This document shows, piece by piece, positions 42,899-49,595 of a stretch of 64,000 nt of DNA (positions within the stretch are counted from its first letter, which is position 1; the number at the start of each line of letters is the position of its first letter). The notes beneath the pieces were generated by a model. It saw only the letters and a list, made by a program, of their open reading frames with translations. It was not told the origin of the DNA and searched no databases. This DNA is from Bacteroidales bacterium (lineage in GTDB: Bacteria; Bacteroidota; Bacteroidia; Bacteroidales; VadinHA17), in contig JAGNKY010000003.1 in NCBI GenBank assembly GCA_017999895.1, forward strand, positions 1 through 64,000, read 5' to 3'. A program made the translations under genes and the position numbers.

Positions 42899-44152
42899 AT
42901 GGATATTTTCGACAAGATTTCAAGAAACAGAGGGGCTTTAGGTCAGTACTCCGATTTTGCCGACGGTTATTTTATGTTTCCGAAACTTGAAGGTGAAATA
43001 GCACCAAGGATGAAATTTCGTGGCAGGGAAGTACTAACATGGAGTCTTAACAATTATCTCGGCTTGGCTAATAATCCTGAAGTAAGAAAAGCTGATGCCG
43101 AGTATGCTGCACAATATGGGCTTGCTTACCCTATGGGTGCAAGAATGATGTCGGGCGAAACTTCGATACATGAAAAATTTGAGCAGATGGCTGCGGAATT
43201 TGTTAATAAAGAAGCGGCCTATCTCCTTAATTATGGTTACCAGGGGATGTTTTCAATTATCGATACTCTGGTTGACAGGCATGATGTGATAGTATATGAC
43301 TCCGAATCGCATGCCTGTATAATTGACGGGATGAGACTGCACATAGGAAAAAGATTTGCTTATGCTCATAATGATATCGATAATTGTGAGAAACAGCTTC
43401 AGCGAGCAACAAAAATGGCTGAGCAGACAGGTGGAGGAATCCTCGTTATAACCGAAGGTGTTTTCGGCATGGCAGGAGACCTTGGTAAACTGGATAAGAT
43501 TGTAGAGCTTAAGAAAAAATACAAATTCCGTTTTCTGGTTGACGATGCTCATGGCTTTGGAACTATGGGACAGACAGGTGCTGGAACTGGTGAACATTTT
43601 GGAGTCCAAAATGGCATTGATGTTTATTTTGCAACTTTTGCAAAATCAATGGCTGGTTTTGGAGCATTCGTTGCAAGTACAAAAGAAGTCATAACATTCC
43701 TCAGATATAATATGAGGTCGCAGATATATGCCAAAGCTCTCCCTATAGCAATGGCAATGGGAGCTATTAAAAGACTCGAGCTTATCAAGTCACATCCTGA
43801 ATACAGGGAAAATCTCTGGACAATTGTAAAAACATTGCAAAATGGCTTAAGAGAGGCAGGGCTTGACCTTGGTAAAACAGAATCTCCTGTCACTCCAGTA
43901 TATATAAGATGTCATGTTACTCAAGCATCTCAACTTGTATATGACCTTAGAGAAAATTATAATTTATTTTGCTCTCTGGTTATTTATCCGGTTGTACCTA
44001 AAGATGTGATAATGCTCAGGCTTATTCCTACTGCTGTTCATACACTTGAAGATGTTGAATACACAGTGAATGTTTTCAAAGAGATAAAAAAGAAAGTAGA
44101 CAACGACGAATATCCACATGAGATGGCAGTTTTTCGAAATAATCGTCGATGA
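42899..44152 (+). CDS. Alpha-oxoamine synthase family PLP enzyme (serine palmitoyltransferase/KBL-like)
   Basis: A 417-residue fold-type I PLP enzyme. The family signs are SLNNYLGLANNPEV, YPMGARMMSGETSIHEKFE, VYDSESHACIIDGMRL, Asp215/His218 in LVDDAHGFG, and PLP lysine Lys249 in FATFAKSMAG. The family condenses an amino acid with an acyl-CoA and includes serine palmitoyltransferase, glycine C-acetyltransferase and aminooxononanoate synthase. No biotin or threonine-catabolism gene is nearby, while lipid-type genes (CDP-alcohol phosphotransferase, acyltransferase) follow within 5 kb, so a role in sphingolipid or sulfonolipid base synthesis is attractive but unproven. It is divergent from bamD. 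Confidence 0.85.
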   Translation: MDIFDKISRNRGALGQYSDFADGYFMFPKLEGEIAPRMKFRGREVLTWSLNNYLGLANNPEVRKADAEYAAQYGLAYPMGARMMSGETSIHEKFEQMAAEFVNKEAAYLLNYGYQGMFSIIDTLVDRHDVIVYDSESHACIIDGMRLHIGKRFAYAHNDIDNCEKQLQRATKMAEQTGGGILVITEGVFGMAGDLGKLDKIVELKKKYKFRFLVDDAHGFGTMGQTGAGTGEHFGVQNGIDVYFATFAKSMAGFGAFVASTKEVITFLRYNMRSQIYAKALPIAMAMGAIKRLELIKSHPEYRENLWTIVKTLQNGLREAGLDLGKTESPVTPVYIRCHVTQASQLVYDLRENYNLFCSLVIYPVVPKDVIMLRLIPTAVHTLEDVEYTVNVFKEIKKKVDNDEYPHEMAVFRNNRR

Positions 44153-44178
44153 AATCTTATTTCAAAACTATCAGATTG

Positions 44179-44871
44179 TCAGAAAAGCTTGTTACAAAAT
44201 TCAATAAGTTTCACGACATCATCTGAAACTTCAAAATCTACCTTGTTGTCCGCAATATATTTCTTTATCTGGTTTTTCTTGTCGGGGAAATGCTTTAATA
44301 ATTGATTTTTTGATACAAAACTTTTCATTTGTCCGTCAATAATTATCCAGTATATATCGTCATATTTAATATTCGTTTCATCAATATTCTTCATTCTGAA
44401 AGGTTCACCTTTTAGAGGCATATAATTCATATAATTAGATGACGAAACGTCTGATTTACCGTCGTATGCAGCAGGTTTTGAAGCCCCAAGGTCTTTACCT
44501 GTATGCTGAATAAAAAGAGGTATCTTGTCTTCGATGGCAACTTCAAGAAATATTTTATTCCATGGTATAAATTTTTTACCCTGCAAATATATAGTGTCGA
44601 CCGATTCACAATTCACCATCTCATAAACCTGCCCTCTCTGGAGAAACATCATTTTCTCAAGCACAACGCTATAATTAAGAAGAAGATAAATATCCTTTCC
44701 GGTTTTCATAGCAACTTTCCCGGGTTGAAAATCAGGGAAGAGATATTGTTCAGGATACTTAATAACAATTTCATCCTCTTCCTGCCCTTTTAACATAAAA
44801 CTATTAATAAAACAGACAGTTAATAATATTAAAAAACATAATGACGATTTAAAATATTTTAATTTGATCAT
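44179..44871 (-). CDS. Exported protein of unknown function
   Basis: A 230-residue protein with a long N-terminal hydrophobic segment (SSLCFLILLTVCFINSFML), either a signal peptide or an anchor. The mature part begins with acidic EEDEIVIKYPEQYLFPDF and is mixed alpha/beta with a Lys-rich tail (KHFPDKKNQIKKYIADN). I recognise no domain. The C-terminal 45 residues, with a putative helix-loop-helix ending in VKLIEFCNKLF, resemble C-termini of other Bacteroidota exported proteins of unknown function. It converges on the oxoamine synthase gene and has its own -7 box. Confidence 0.65.
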   Translation of the reverse strand: MIKLKYFKSSLCFLILLTVCFINSFMLKGQEEDEIVIKYPEQYLFPDFQPGKVAMKTGKDIYLLLNYSVVLEKMMFLQRGQVYEMVNCESVDTIYLQGKKFIPWNKIFLEVAIEDKIPLFIQHTGKDLGASKPAAYDGKSDVSSSNYMNYMPLKGEPFRMKNIDETNIKYDDIYWIIIDGQMKSFVSKNQLLKHFPDKKNQIKKYIADNKVDFEVSDDVVKLIEFCNKLF

Positions 44872-44902
44872 AAAATTAACCTTATTTCATTGAAAATCAC
44901 TA

Positions 44903-44910
44903 CAAATATA
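44903..44910 (-). promoter_or_regulatory. -7 promoter box for the unknown exported protein
   Basis: The minus strand reads TATATTTG, an exact TAnnTTTG match, 32 bases upstream of the ATG at 44871. TTTAT at about the -33 distance is a weak second element. Confidence 0.45.
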
Positions 44911-44998
44911 GTCAATTATTATATGTAATATAAATAAATTAATATTGAAAAAAAATTAAAATATCTTCACTGATAAGAATTTTATGGAGCTGGAATAT

Positions 44999-45385
44999 TC
45001 AGAAGTTTGGATTAAATAAACTCTCTATAGCATCGAAATAATATTCAGTCCAGCCTTGTGAAATATTTTCATAACTTTCATCGGGTATATTTGTATGTTC
45101 GACTGTTACCTCGGCAAAATTCTTAATAGGTTTAATTAAAATCGTAACGATTGATTTTTCAATCTGATCGCCGAAATACCATTCCTGAACAATTTTTCTG
45201 TTCTTAATAAATTCTATGTTTTTGCCTTCGATATCGCCTTCCCATAAAGAGAATTCGGAACCCGGCTCCTCCTTCATCACTGCTTTATAACCTGTCCACA
45301 GCTCAATAATGAAAGGATTGGTAAGTGCCGAATAAATATCGGAAGGCTCAACATTTATTCTGAAAGTCTTTTTGAATGTTTTCAT
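44999..45385 (-). CDS. SRPBCC/START-like (AHSA1-type) protein
   Basis: A 128-residue cytoplasmic protein of the SRPBCC helix-grip fold. FRINVEPSDIYSALTNPFIIELWTGYKAVM is the typical first strand and short helices, followed by FSLWEGDIEGKNIEFIKNRKIVQEW and a C-terminal long helix (ISQGWTEYYFDAIESLF). Such proteins bind hydrophobic ligands or act with Hsp90; the ligand is unknown. It lies 56 bases after trxB on the same strand and may be read from the trxB transcript. Confidence 0.82.
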   Translation of the reverse strand: MKTFKKTFRINVEPSDIYSALTNPFIIELWTGYKAVMKEEPGSEFSLWEGDIEGKNIEFIKNRKIVQEWYFGDQIEKSIVTILIKPIKNFAEVTVEHTNIPDESYENISQGWTEYYFDAIESLFNPNF

Positions 45386-45441
45386 TATTTTTTCTATTGT
45401 TAAACAGGAAGGTTTAAATAGCGATATTAAAGTATTAAAGG

Positions 45442-46440
45442 TTAATATCTCTGTTCCGAAAGGTAGCGTTCAGCGTCAATAGCAGCAATGCAGCCCGAGC
45501 CTGCCGCTGTTACAGCCTGTTTATAATATGGATCCTGAACGTCGCCTGCAGCAAATACACCTGGTATGTTTGTTTTCGATGTTCCGGGTATGGTTTTAAT
45601 ATATCCGACTGAATCCGTTTCAACGAATTTACTAAAAAGACCTGAATTAGGTATATGACCTATAGCTAAAAAGAGTCCGTCAATTTTTAATTTTACAATC
45701 TCCTCTTCCGGAGTGCCTTTCTTTTTTGCGAGAATTGCTCCTTCAACTCCGTCGCCACCAAAAAGGTCCATAAGCTGATGTTCCCATAATATCTCAATAT
45801 TAGGCGTGTTGAAAATCCTATCTTGCATAATTTTTGAAGCTCTAAGGACATTTCGTCTGACAATTAGATAGACTTTTCTGCACAAACCAGAGAGGTACAA
45901 TGCTTCTTCCATTGCCGTATCGCCTCCTCCGACCACAGCAACATCTTTACCCTTATAGAAAAAACCATCACATGTTGCACATGCCGACACACCTCGTCCT
46001 GCATATTTTTTTTCTGCTTCGATGCCAAGGTATTTTGCAACGGCGCCTGTTGCAATTATAACAGTATCGCAAAGGATCTCTTTTGCTCCGTCAATAGTAA
46101 CTTTCAAAGGCTTTTGTGAAAAATCAACTGAACTTACAACGCCGAATCGTACTTCTGTACCGAATCTTTCAGTTTGCTTTTTTAAATTTTCCATCAATTC
46201 GGTACCAGAAACACCTTCAGGAAAACCTGGAAAATTCTCAATTCTATGAGTTTTTATAAGCTGCCCGCCAATTTCAATACCTGTATACAGGATGGGTTTC
46301 ATATTCGCCCTCGAAGCATAGATTGAAGCAGTATAGCCTGCCGGTCCGGAACCTATTATAAGACATTTTACTTTCTCAACATTTTCAAATACATGTAGTT
46401 CCCGGTTACTCTTAGTTTCCAAATTTTTAAAAAATTCCAT
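45442..46440 (-). CDS. trxB: Thioredoxin reductase
   Basis: A 332-residue NADPH/FAD enzyme. FAD-binding CLIIGSGPAGYTAS is at residues 26-39, the redox pair is Cys154/Cys157 in SACATCDGF, NADPH-binding is VAVVGGGDTAMEEALYL, and the C-terminal FAD block is IPGVFAAGDVQDP. It reduces thioredoxin in the cytoplasm. The first 23 residues (MEFFKNLETKSNRELHVFENVEK) are longer than usual, and no later Met is available, so the extension may be real. Confidence 0.94.
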   Translation of the reverse strand: MEFFKNLETKSNRELHVFENVEKVKCLIIGSGPAGYTASIYASRANMKPILYTGIEIGGQLIKTHRIENFPGFPEGVSGTELMENLKKQTERFGTEVRFGVVSSVDFSQKPLKVTIDGAKEILCDTVIIATGAVAKYLGIEAEKKYAGRGVSACATCDGFFYKGKDVAVVGGGDTAMEEALYLSGLCRKVYLIVRRNVLRASKIMQDRIFNTPNIEILWEHQLMDLFGGDGVEGAILAKKKGTPEEEIVKLKIDGLFLAIGHIPNSGLFSKFVETDSVGYIKTIPGTSKTNIPGVFAAGDVQDPYYKQAVTAAGSGCIAAIDAERYLSEQRY

Positions 46441-46761
46441 AAGTAAATAATAATGTTGTTATTTCCATTCAAACAAATTAAGTTCTATTTAGAAATTTTA
46501 ATTATGCAAAAATGCATTTTTAATTTTTCATTCTAATCATAGGATGGCATTAATAATGAAATTTTATGTTTTAACTGTTATTGCATTATCGGAATTGTTA
46601 ACTAATTTTGTATTGTATTTATCGGTCATTTTTAAGATATGATGAGGATTATCGTTTTTATTTTGTTTCATGCTTTTTCAAGTTGACCGATTTGCTCTTT
46701 TTAAATGCTACGTTGATCAAATACCACCTTCTCCGCCAACCGGCGGATACGGTGGTCAAAA
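46441..46761. other. Non-coding region between trxB and tRNA-Pro
   Basis: 320 bases with no well supported gene. It contains a perfect 14-base palindrome AAAAATGCATTTTT (46508-46521), about 70 bases upstream of trxB, which could be an operator, and a GC-rich hairpin at 46723-46756. A 28-codon hydrophobic frame at 46556-46642 (MKFYVLTVIALSELL...) has no supporting signal. Confidence 0.4.
46723..46756. repeat. GC-rich stem-loop immediately upstream of tRNA-Pro
   Basis: Outer arms ACCACC (46723-46728) and GGTGGT (46751-46756), a 3x3 internal loop, then inner arms TCCGCC (46732-46737) and GGCGGA (46742-46747) closed by the tetraloop AACC. It ends five bases before the tRNA and stands out in AT-rich surroundings. 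No T run follows, so it may be a processing signal or an inserted repeat and not a terminator. Confidence 0.55.
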
Positions 46762-46835
46762 CGGGGTGTGGCGCAGTTGGCTAGCGTGCTAGCATGGGGT
46801 GCTAGTGGTCGCCGGTTCGAGTCCGGCCACCCCGA
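46762..46835 (+). tRNA. tRNA-Pro (anticodon GGG)
   Basis: A 74-base tRNA. Acceptor arms CGGGGTG and CACCCCG pair fully, the discriminator is A, the T arm reads GCCGGTTCGAGTCCGGC, and the anticodon stem CTAGC/GCTAG closes the loop ATGGGGT, giving GGG. CCA is not encoded, unlike in the two tRNA-Leu genes of this window. Confidence 0.93.
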
Positions 46836-47026
46836 CTTCATCCGTTTAATCCGCAGGCTGGAGGAAAAGGCGAGTAAAATTATTGAGGAGGACAAACATT
46901 TAATAATTCACTGCAAGTTGATACGAAAATTGTGGTTTTGACTTTACGCGGAAAATTAATGCCGATTAATTTTGATATATGTAAATAGTTGTGGTAAATT
47001 CTGGAAATAGCGAAAAAATGCCGTTA

Positions 47027-47749
47027 TTAGGAAGGTTTCTCAGTAAGTTTCTTATTATTTTCCTTATCTATTTCATCCCCAATTTTCAATAACTTTCTTG
47101 TGTCGAAAATATCTATTATAAACAGAATAAGGCATATACATGCTGCCGAATACATTAATGAGCCAGGAAGAAGCACTTCGGCAACCATTATTGCAGAAAT
47201 TATGATTCTCGCTTCGGTAGGACCCAATCTTCCGGTATCGATTGAATAATTTCCTGTAATTTTATATTTCATTAATGAAATAATTATTTCCCAACCGTAC
47301 AAAACAACAAAACCATATCCGAAGAGATCCCATAATCCTTCTGAATAGACCATATATCCGCATCCTATTAATATTATTCCTAACCAGTCGACTGTAATAT
47401 CAAGAATAAATCCATACAATTTGCGGGGCTTATTTCGGAAATAGGCAACTCTTCCATCGAGTGAATCGCCAAGCCAGCTTATTGTAAAACCTAAAACCCC
47501 TAGCAAAAGATAGGCTCTATGAAAATAAAAAGCCAGTATGAAACTTATAAATACAATGATATTTCCCAAAAGACCTAAAGCCGTAAGCATATCCGAACTT
47601 ATCCACGAAGGAACTCGCTGAACAAGGAGAGCAAGTAATTTTTGTTCGGGTTTTTTAAGAAAATTAGTTCTCATCCTATCCCTGGAAATAGAATCGAGTA
47701 TTCTATGAATTCTTATTGAATCGTCATCATTTTTATTAAATGAATCCAT
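47027..47749 (-). CDS. CDP-alcohol phosphatidyltransferase family protein
   Basis: A 240-residue inner-membrane enzyme with about six membrane segments. The CDP-alcohol phosphotransferase motif is GDSLDGRVAYFRNKPRKLYG followed by FILDITVD: four of the Asp residues and the Gly positions are present, but the usual AR pair of the motif is Ala-Tyr. Members transfer phospho-alcohols from CDP-linked donors to make phospholipid or inositol-phosphate headgroups. The N-terminus (residues 1-35) is charged and cytoplasmic, with DSISRDRMRTNFLKKPEQ. The product is not known. Same strand as the acyltransferase gene, 239 bases away. Confidence 0.8.
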   Translation of the reverse strand: MDSFNKNDDDSIRIHRILDSISRDRMRTNFLKKPEQKLLALLVQRVPSWISSDMLTALGLLGNIIVFISFILAFYFHRAYLLLGVLGFTISWLGDSLDGRVAYFRNKPRKLYGFILDITVDWLGIILIGCGYMVYSEGLWDLFGYGFVVLYGWEIIISLMKYKITGNYSIDTGRLGPTEARIIISAIMVAEVLLPGSLMYSAACICLILFIIDIFDTRKLLKIGDEIDKENNKKLTEKPS

Positions 47750-47988
47750 GTGTATTTAAGTTTTACGAAATAGTCGATTAAATAAAATTTAAATAAAATA
47801 AAAACATTCCGGTTAATCCTTCCGATTTTTTCTGTTATGATGCAAATCTTCCGAATTCTTTGCCTTAAGGTACTAAGGTAAATTCTTTCCTCTTGAATTT
47901 ATAAGCTCTAACAAATTTTTTATAAAAATTTTCTTAAAAAAGTTTTTCAAAGAAATAAAGAAATCGGAAAAAAGGAAAGAGATAAATA

Positions 47989-48864
47989 TCAGTCAAACTG
48001 ATATTCAGCAAGATTCAACATATATCGTGGAGTAAATGAGGAAGGTAACGGCATATTATAGACAGCCTTCCTTAAAAATTCACCGAATGTTTCTATATCT
48101 TTATATTGTTCTTGTTCTTCAACAGATATTATTTTACCAATTCCAATTCGTGGCTTCTGTCCTCTTTTATTAAAAAGTTCGCTGGGTAGTTTTAAATTCC
48201 GTATTTTCCAGTTTATCAGTCCGAGAAAATAGAAAAACGAAGAATTAGTATCAAAAAAACGAATTGGCATAACCGGAACTTTTGCCGATTTTATAAGACG
48301 AATAATACTTGTCTGCCATTGTCTGTCTCTGATACGTAAATCTTTCAGGCTGAAATCTGATACTGCTCCTGAAGGAAAAAAGCCTACAGGATGTCCGTTA
48401 TACAAATGTCTTATTGTTTCCCTGATGCCATCGAGGTTTACACGGGTTATTCCTTTATTTTCATTGCTTACAGGGATAACTGAAATAAAGTTATCCTTCA
48501 TTGTTTTTACTTTTGCAAGTATATTATTGACCATTAATTTAAAATCCGGACGTATAGCTGCAATCAGGTCTACCAGAATAATCCCGTCCAGCCCTCCATA
48601 AGGATGATTTGAAATAGTAATAAATGGCCCTTTTTTAGGCAAAAATTTTAAACGTTCTATATTACCTATTATATATTTTATACCCAAATCGTTTAACAAA
48701 CTAGAAGTAAATTTTGCCCCTGTATATTCGATCGAATTCTTATAAACCTTATTTACTTTATCTAAAGAGAAAATCCGCATAAGTAATTCAGCCCGTTTGT
48801 ATCCCTTTTCCCCTTTGAAAATTGGTGATATAGCCTCAAAATCTTTATAATCCACCACTTTCAT
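47989..48864 (-). CDS. PlsC-like lysophospholipid/aminolipid acyltransferase
   Basis: A 291-residue acyltransferase. The catalytic motif is ISNHPYGGLDGIIL (His and Asp five residues apart, as in the hemolysin/OlsA-like group), followed by the substrate block GFFPSGAVSDFSL and VPVMPIRFF. It would acylate a lyso-lipid such as lysophosphatidate, or a monoacyl amino acid like the glycine lipids of Bacteroides. The partner N-acyltransferase gene is not adjacent. A -7 box lies 86 bases upstream. Confidence 0.82.
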   Translation of the reverse strand: MKVVDYKDFEAISPIFKGEKGYKRAELLMRIFSLDKVNKVYKNSIEYTGAKFTSSLLNDLGIKYIIGNIERLKFLPKKGPFITISNHPYGGLDGIILVDLIAAIRPDFKLMVNNILAKVKTMKDNFISVIPVSNENKGITRVNLDGIRETIRHLYNGHPVGFFPSGAVSDFSLKDLRIRDRQWQTSIIRLIKSAKVPVMPIRFFDTNSSFFYFLGLINWKIRNLKLPSELFNKRGQKPRIGIGKIISVEEQEQYKDIETFGEFLRKAVYNMPLPSSFTPRYMLNLAEYQFD

Positions 48865-48949
48865 ATTAAACGTAATTAATTAATATGCAACTACTTCAAA
48901 ATTATTTTTACTAAAAGTAAAAATCCCGGCCCTATTTTAGTTGCAATTA

Positions 48950-48957
48950 CAAAGATA
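48950..48957 (-). promoter_or_regulatory. -7 promoter box for the acyltransferase gene
   Basis: The minus strand reads TATCTTTG, an exact TAnnTTTG match, with transcription predicted near 48943 and an 80-base leader. Confidence 0.42.
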
Positions 48958-49195
48958 CTAAAATAACCTTAAAACTTATTAATATAATTTTTGAAGATAG
49001 TATTTAATTGATATTCTATTTATTAACTTTTATATTTTTCAACATATTATCGGCAAATATTGATCAAGCTAAGTTTTGCATCAAAAAGTGGGTCAATCTG
49101 CTAATATAAATAAAAAATATAATTGTTCCTATCTACATTACGTAAGGTATATTAACTTATTTTATTTTAATTAATTAACATATTAATATTATTTT

Positions 49196-49203
49196 TAATT
49201 TTG
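49196..49203 (+). promoter_or_regulatory. -7 promoter box for the small membrane protein
   Basis: TAATTTTG matches TAnnTTTG exactly and ends 26 bases before the ATG at 49230. It is the main non-coding argument that this short gene is real. Confidence 0.45.
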
Positions 49204-49229
49204 ATAAGGATTTAAAGATATTAAAAACA

Positions 49230-49439
49230 ATGAAACTGGTAAAAATTGCAGGATGGATCTCAGCTGGAATCGGTATTCTGATTATTATTTTTGCGGCAAT
49301 CTCGTTGTTAATTGGCAAGAATCTTTTTGGTTTCAAACATTTGGTGAATTATTTCCATGCCGCCAATAGTTTTTTACTGACGGCAATAACTATGTTTCTT
49401 GCATCAGCTATTTGCTGCAAAAATAATGTTACAGAATAA
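49230..49439 (+). CDS. Small two-helix membrane protein, unknown
   Basis: A 69-residue protein with two predicted membrane segments: IAGWISAGIGILIIIFAAISLLIG (residues 6-29) and SFLLTAITMFLASAICC (47-63), with a short loop LFGFKHLVNYFHAAN between. The first segment has small-residue spacing (GxxxAGIG) that favours helix packing. The C-terminus CCKNNVTE carries a Cys pair at the membrane edge. I do not recognise the family. A -7 box at the right distance supports expression. It has no operon partner. Confidence 0.6.
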   Translation: MKLVKIAGWISAGIGILIIIFAAISLLIGKNLFGFKHLVNYFHAANSFLLTAITMFLASAICCKNNVTE

Positions 49440-49481
49440 CATGTTTCGCTGAAAATTTTATTTGCAGGAAAATTTATTTAT

Positions 49482-49536
49482 GAAGTAAATAAGGAGGTTC
49501 CTGAGGTTTACAATTTACTTCTGTTGTAACAGTAAA
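49482..49536. other. Overlapping inverted repeats with alternative pairings
   Basis: GAAGTAAAT (49482-49490) pairs perfectly with ATTTACTTC (49513-49521). A competing TTTAC at 49507-49511 can pair with the same left arm, and the right arm can also pair with AGTAAAT at 49531-49537. An inner AGGA/TCCT adds a small stem. It lies between the small membrane protein gene and the uvrB stop; a bidirectional terminator is possible, but the nearest T run on the plus strand begins only at 49560. Confidence 0.35.
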
Positions 49537-49595
49537 TAATATAAACAGAGGATAATAAGGTTTTTTATAATTTGTTCAAATGGTTTTTGTTGTTT

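Larger units (their letters stand above)
48865..49229. other. Divergent non-coding region with two promoter boxes
   Basis: 365 AT-rich bases between the acyltransferase and the small membrane protein gene. Apart from the two TAnnTTTG boxes (48950-48957 and 49196-49203) I see no gene and no strong repeat. Confidence 0.5.

Noticed and set aside
46556..46642. 28-codon hydrophobic frame between trxB and tRNA-Pro
   Set aside because: Too short, no promoter box at a fitting distance and no recognisable relative; chance in AT-rich DNA is more likely.
46701..46895. 64-codon frame antisense to tRNA-Pro
   Set aside because: It is the familiar false protein made by reading a tRNA backwards (PDSNRRPLAPHAS).
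46836..47026. Frame downstream of tRNA-Pro reading RRLEEKASKIIEEDKHLI
   Set aside because: It looks protein-like but has no start codon independent of the tRNA; possibly a gene remnant, not supportable as a gene.
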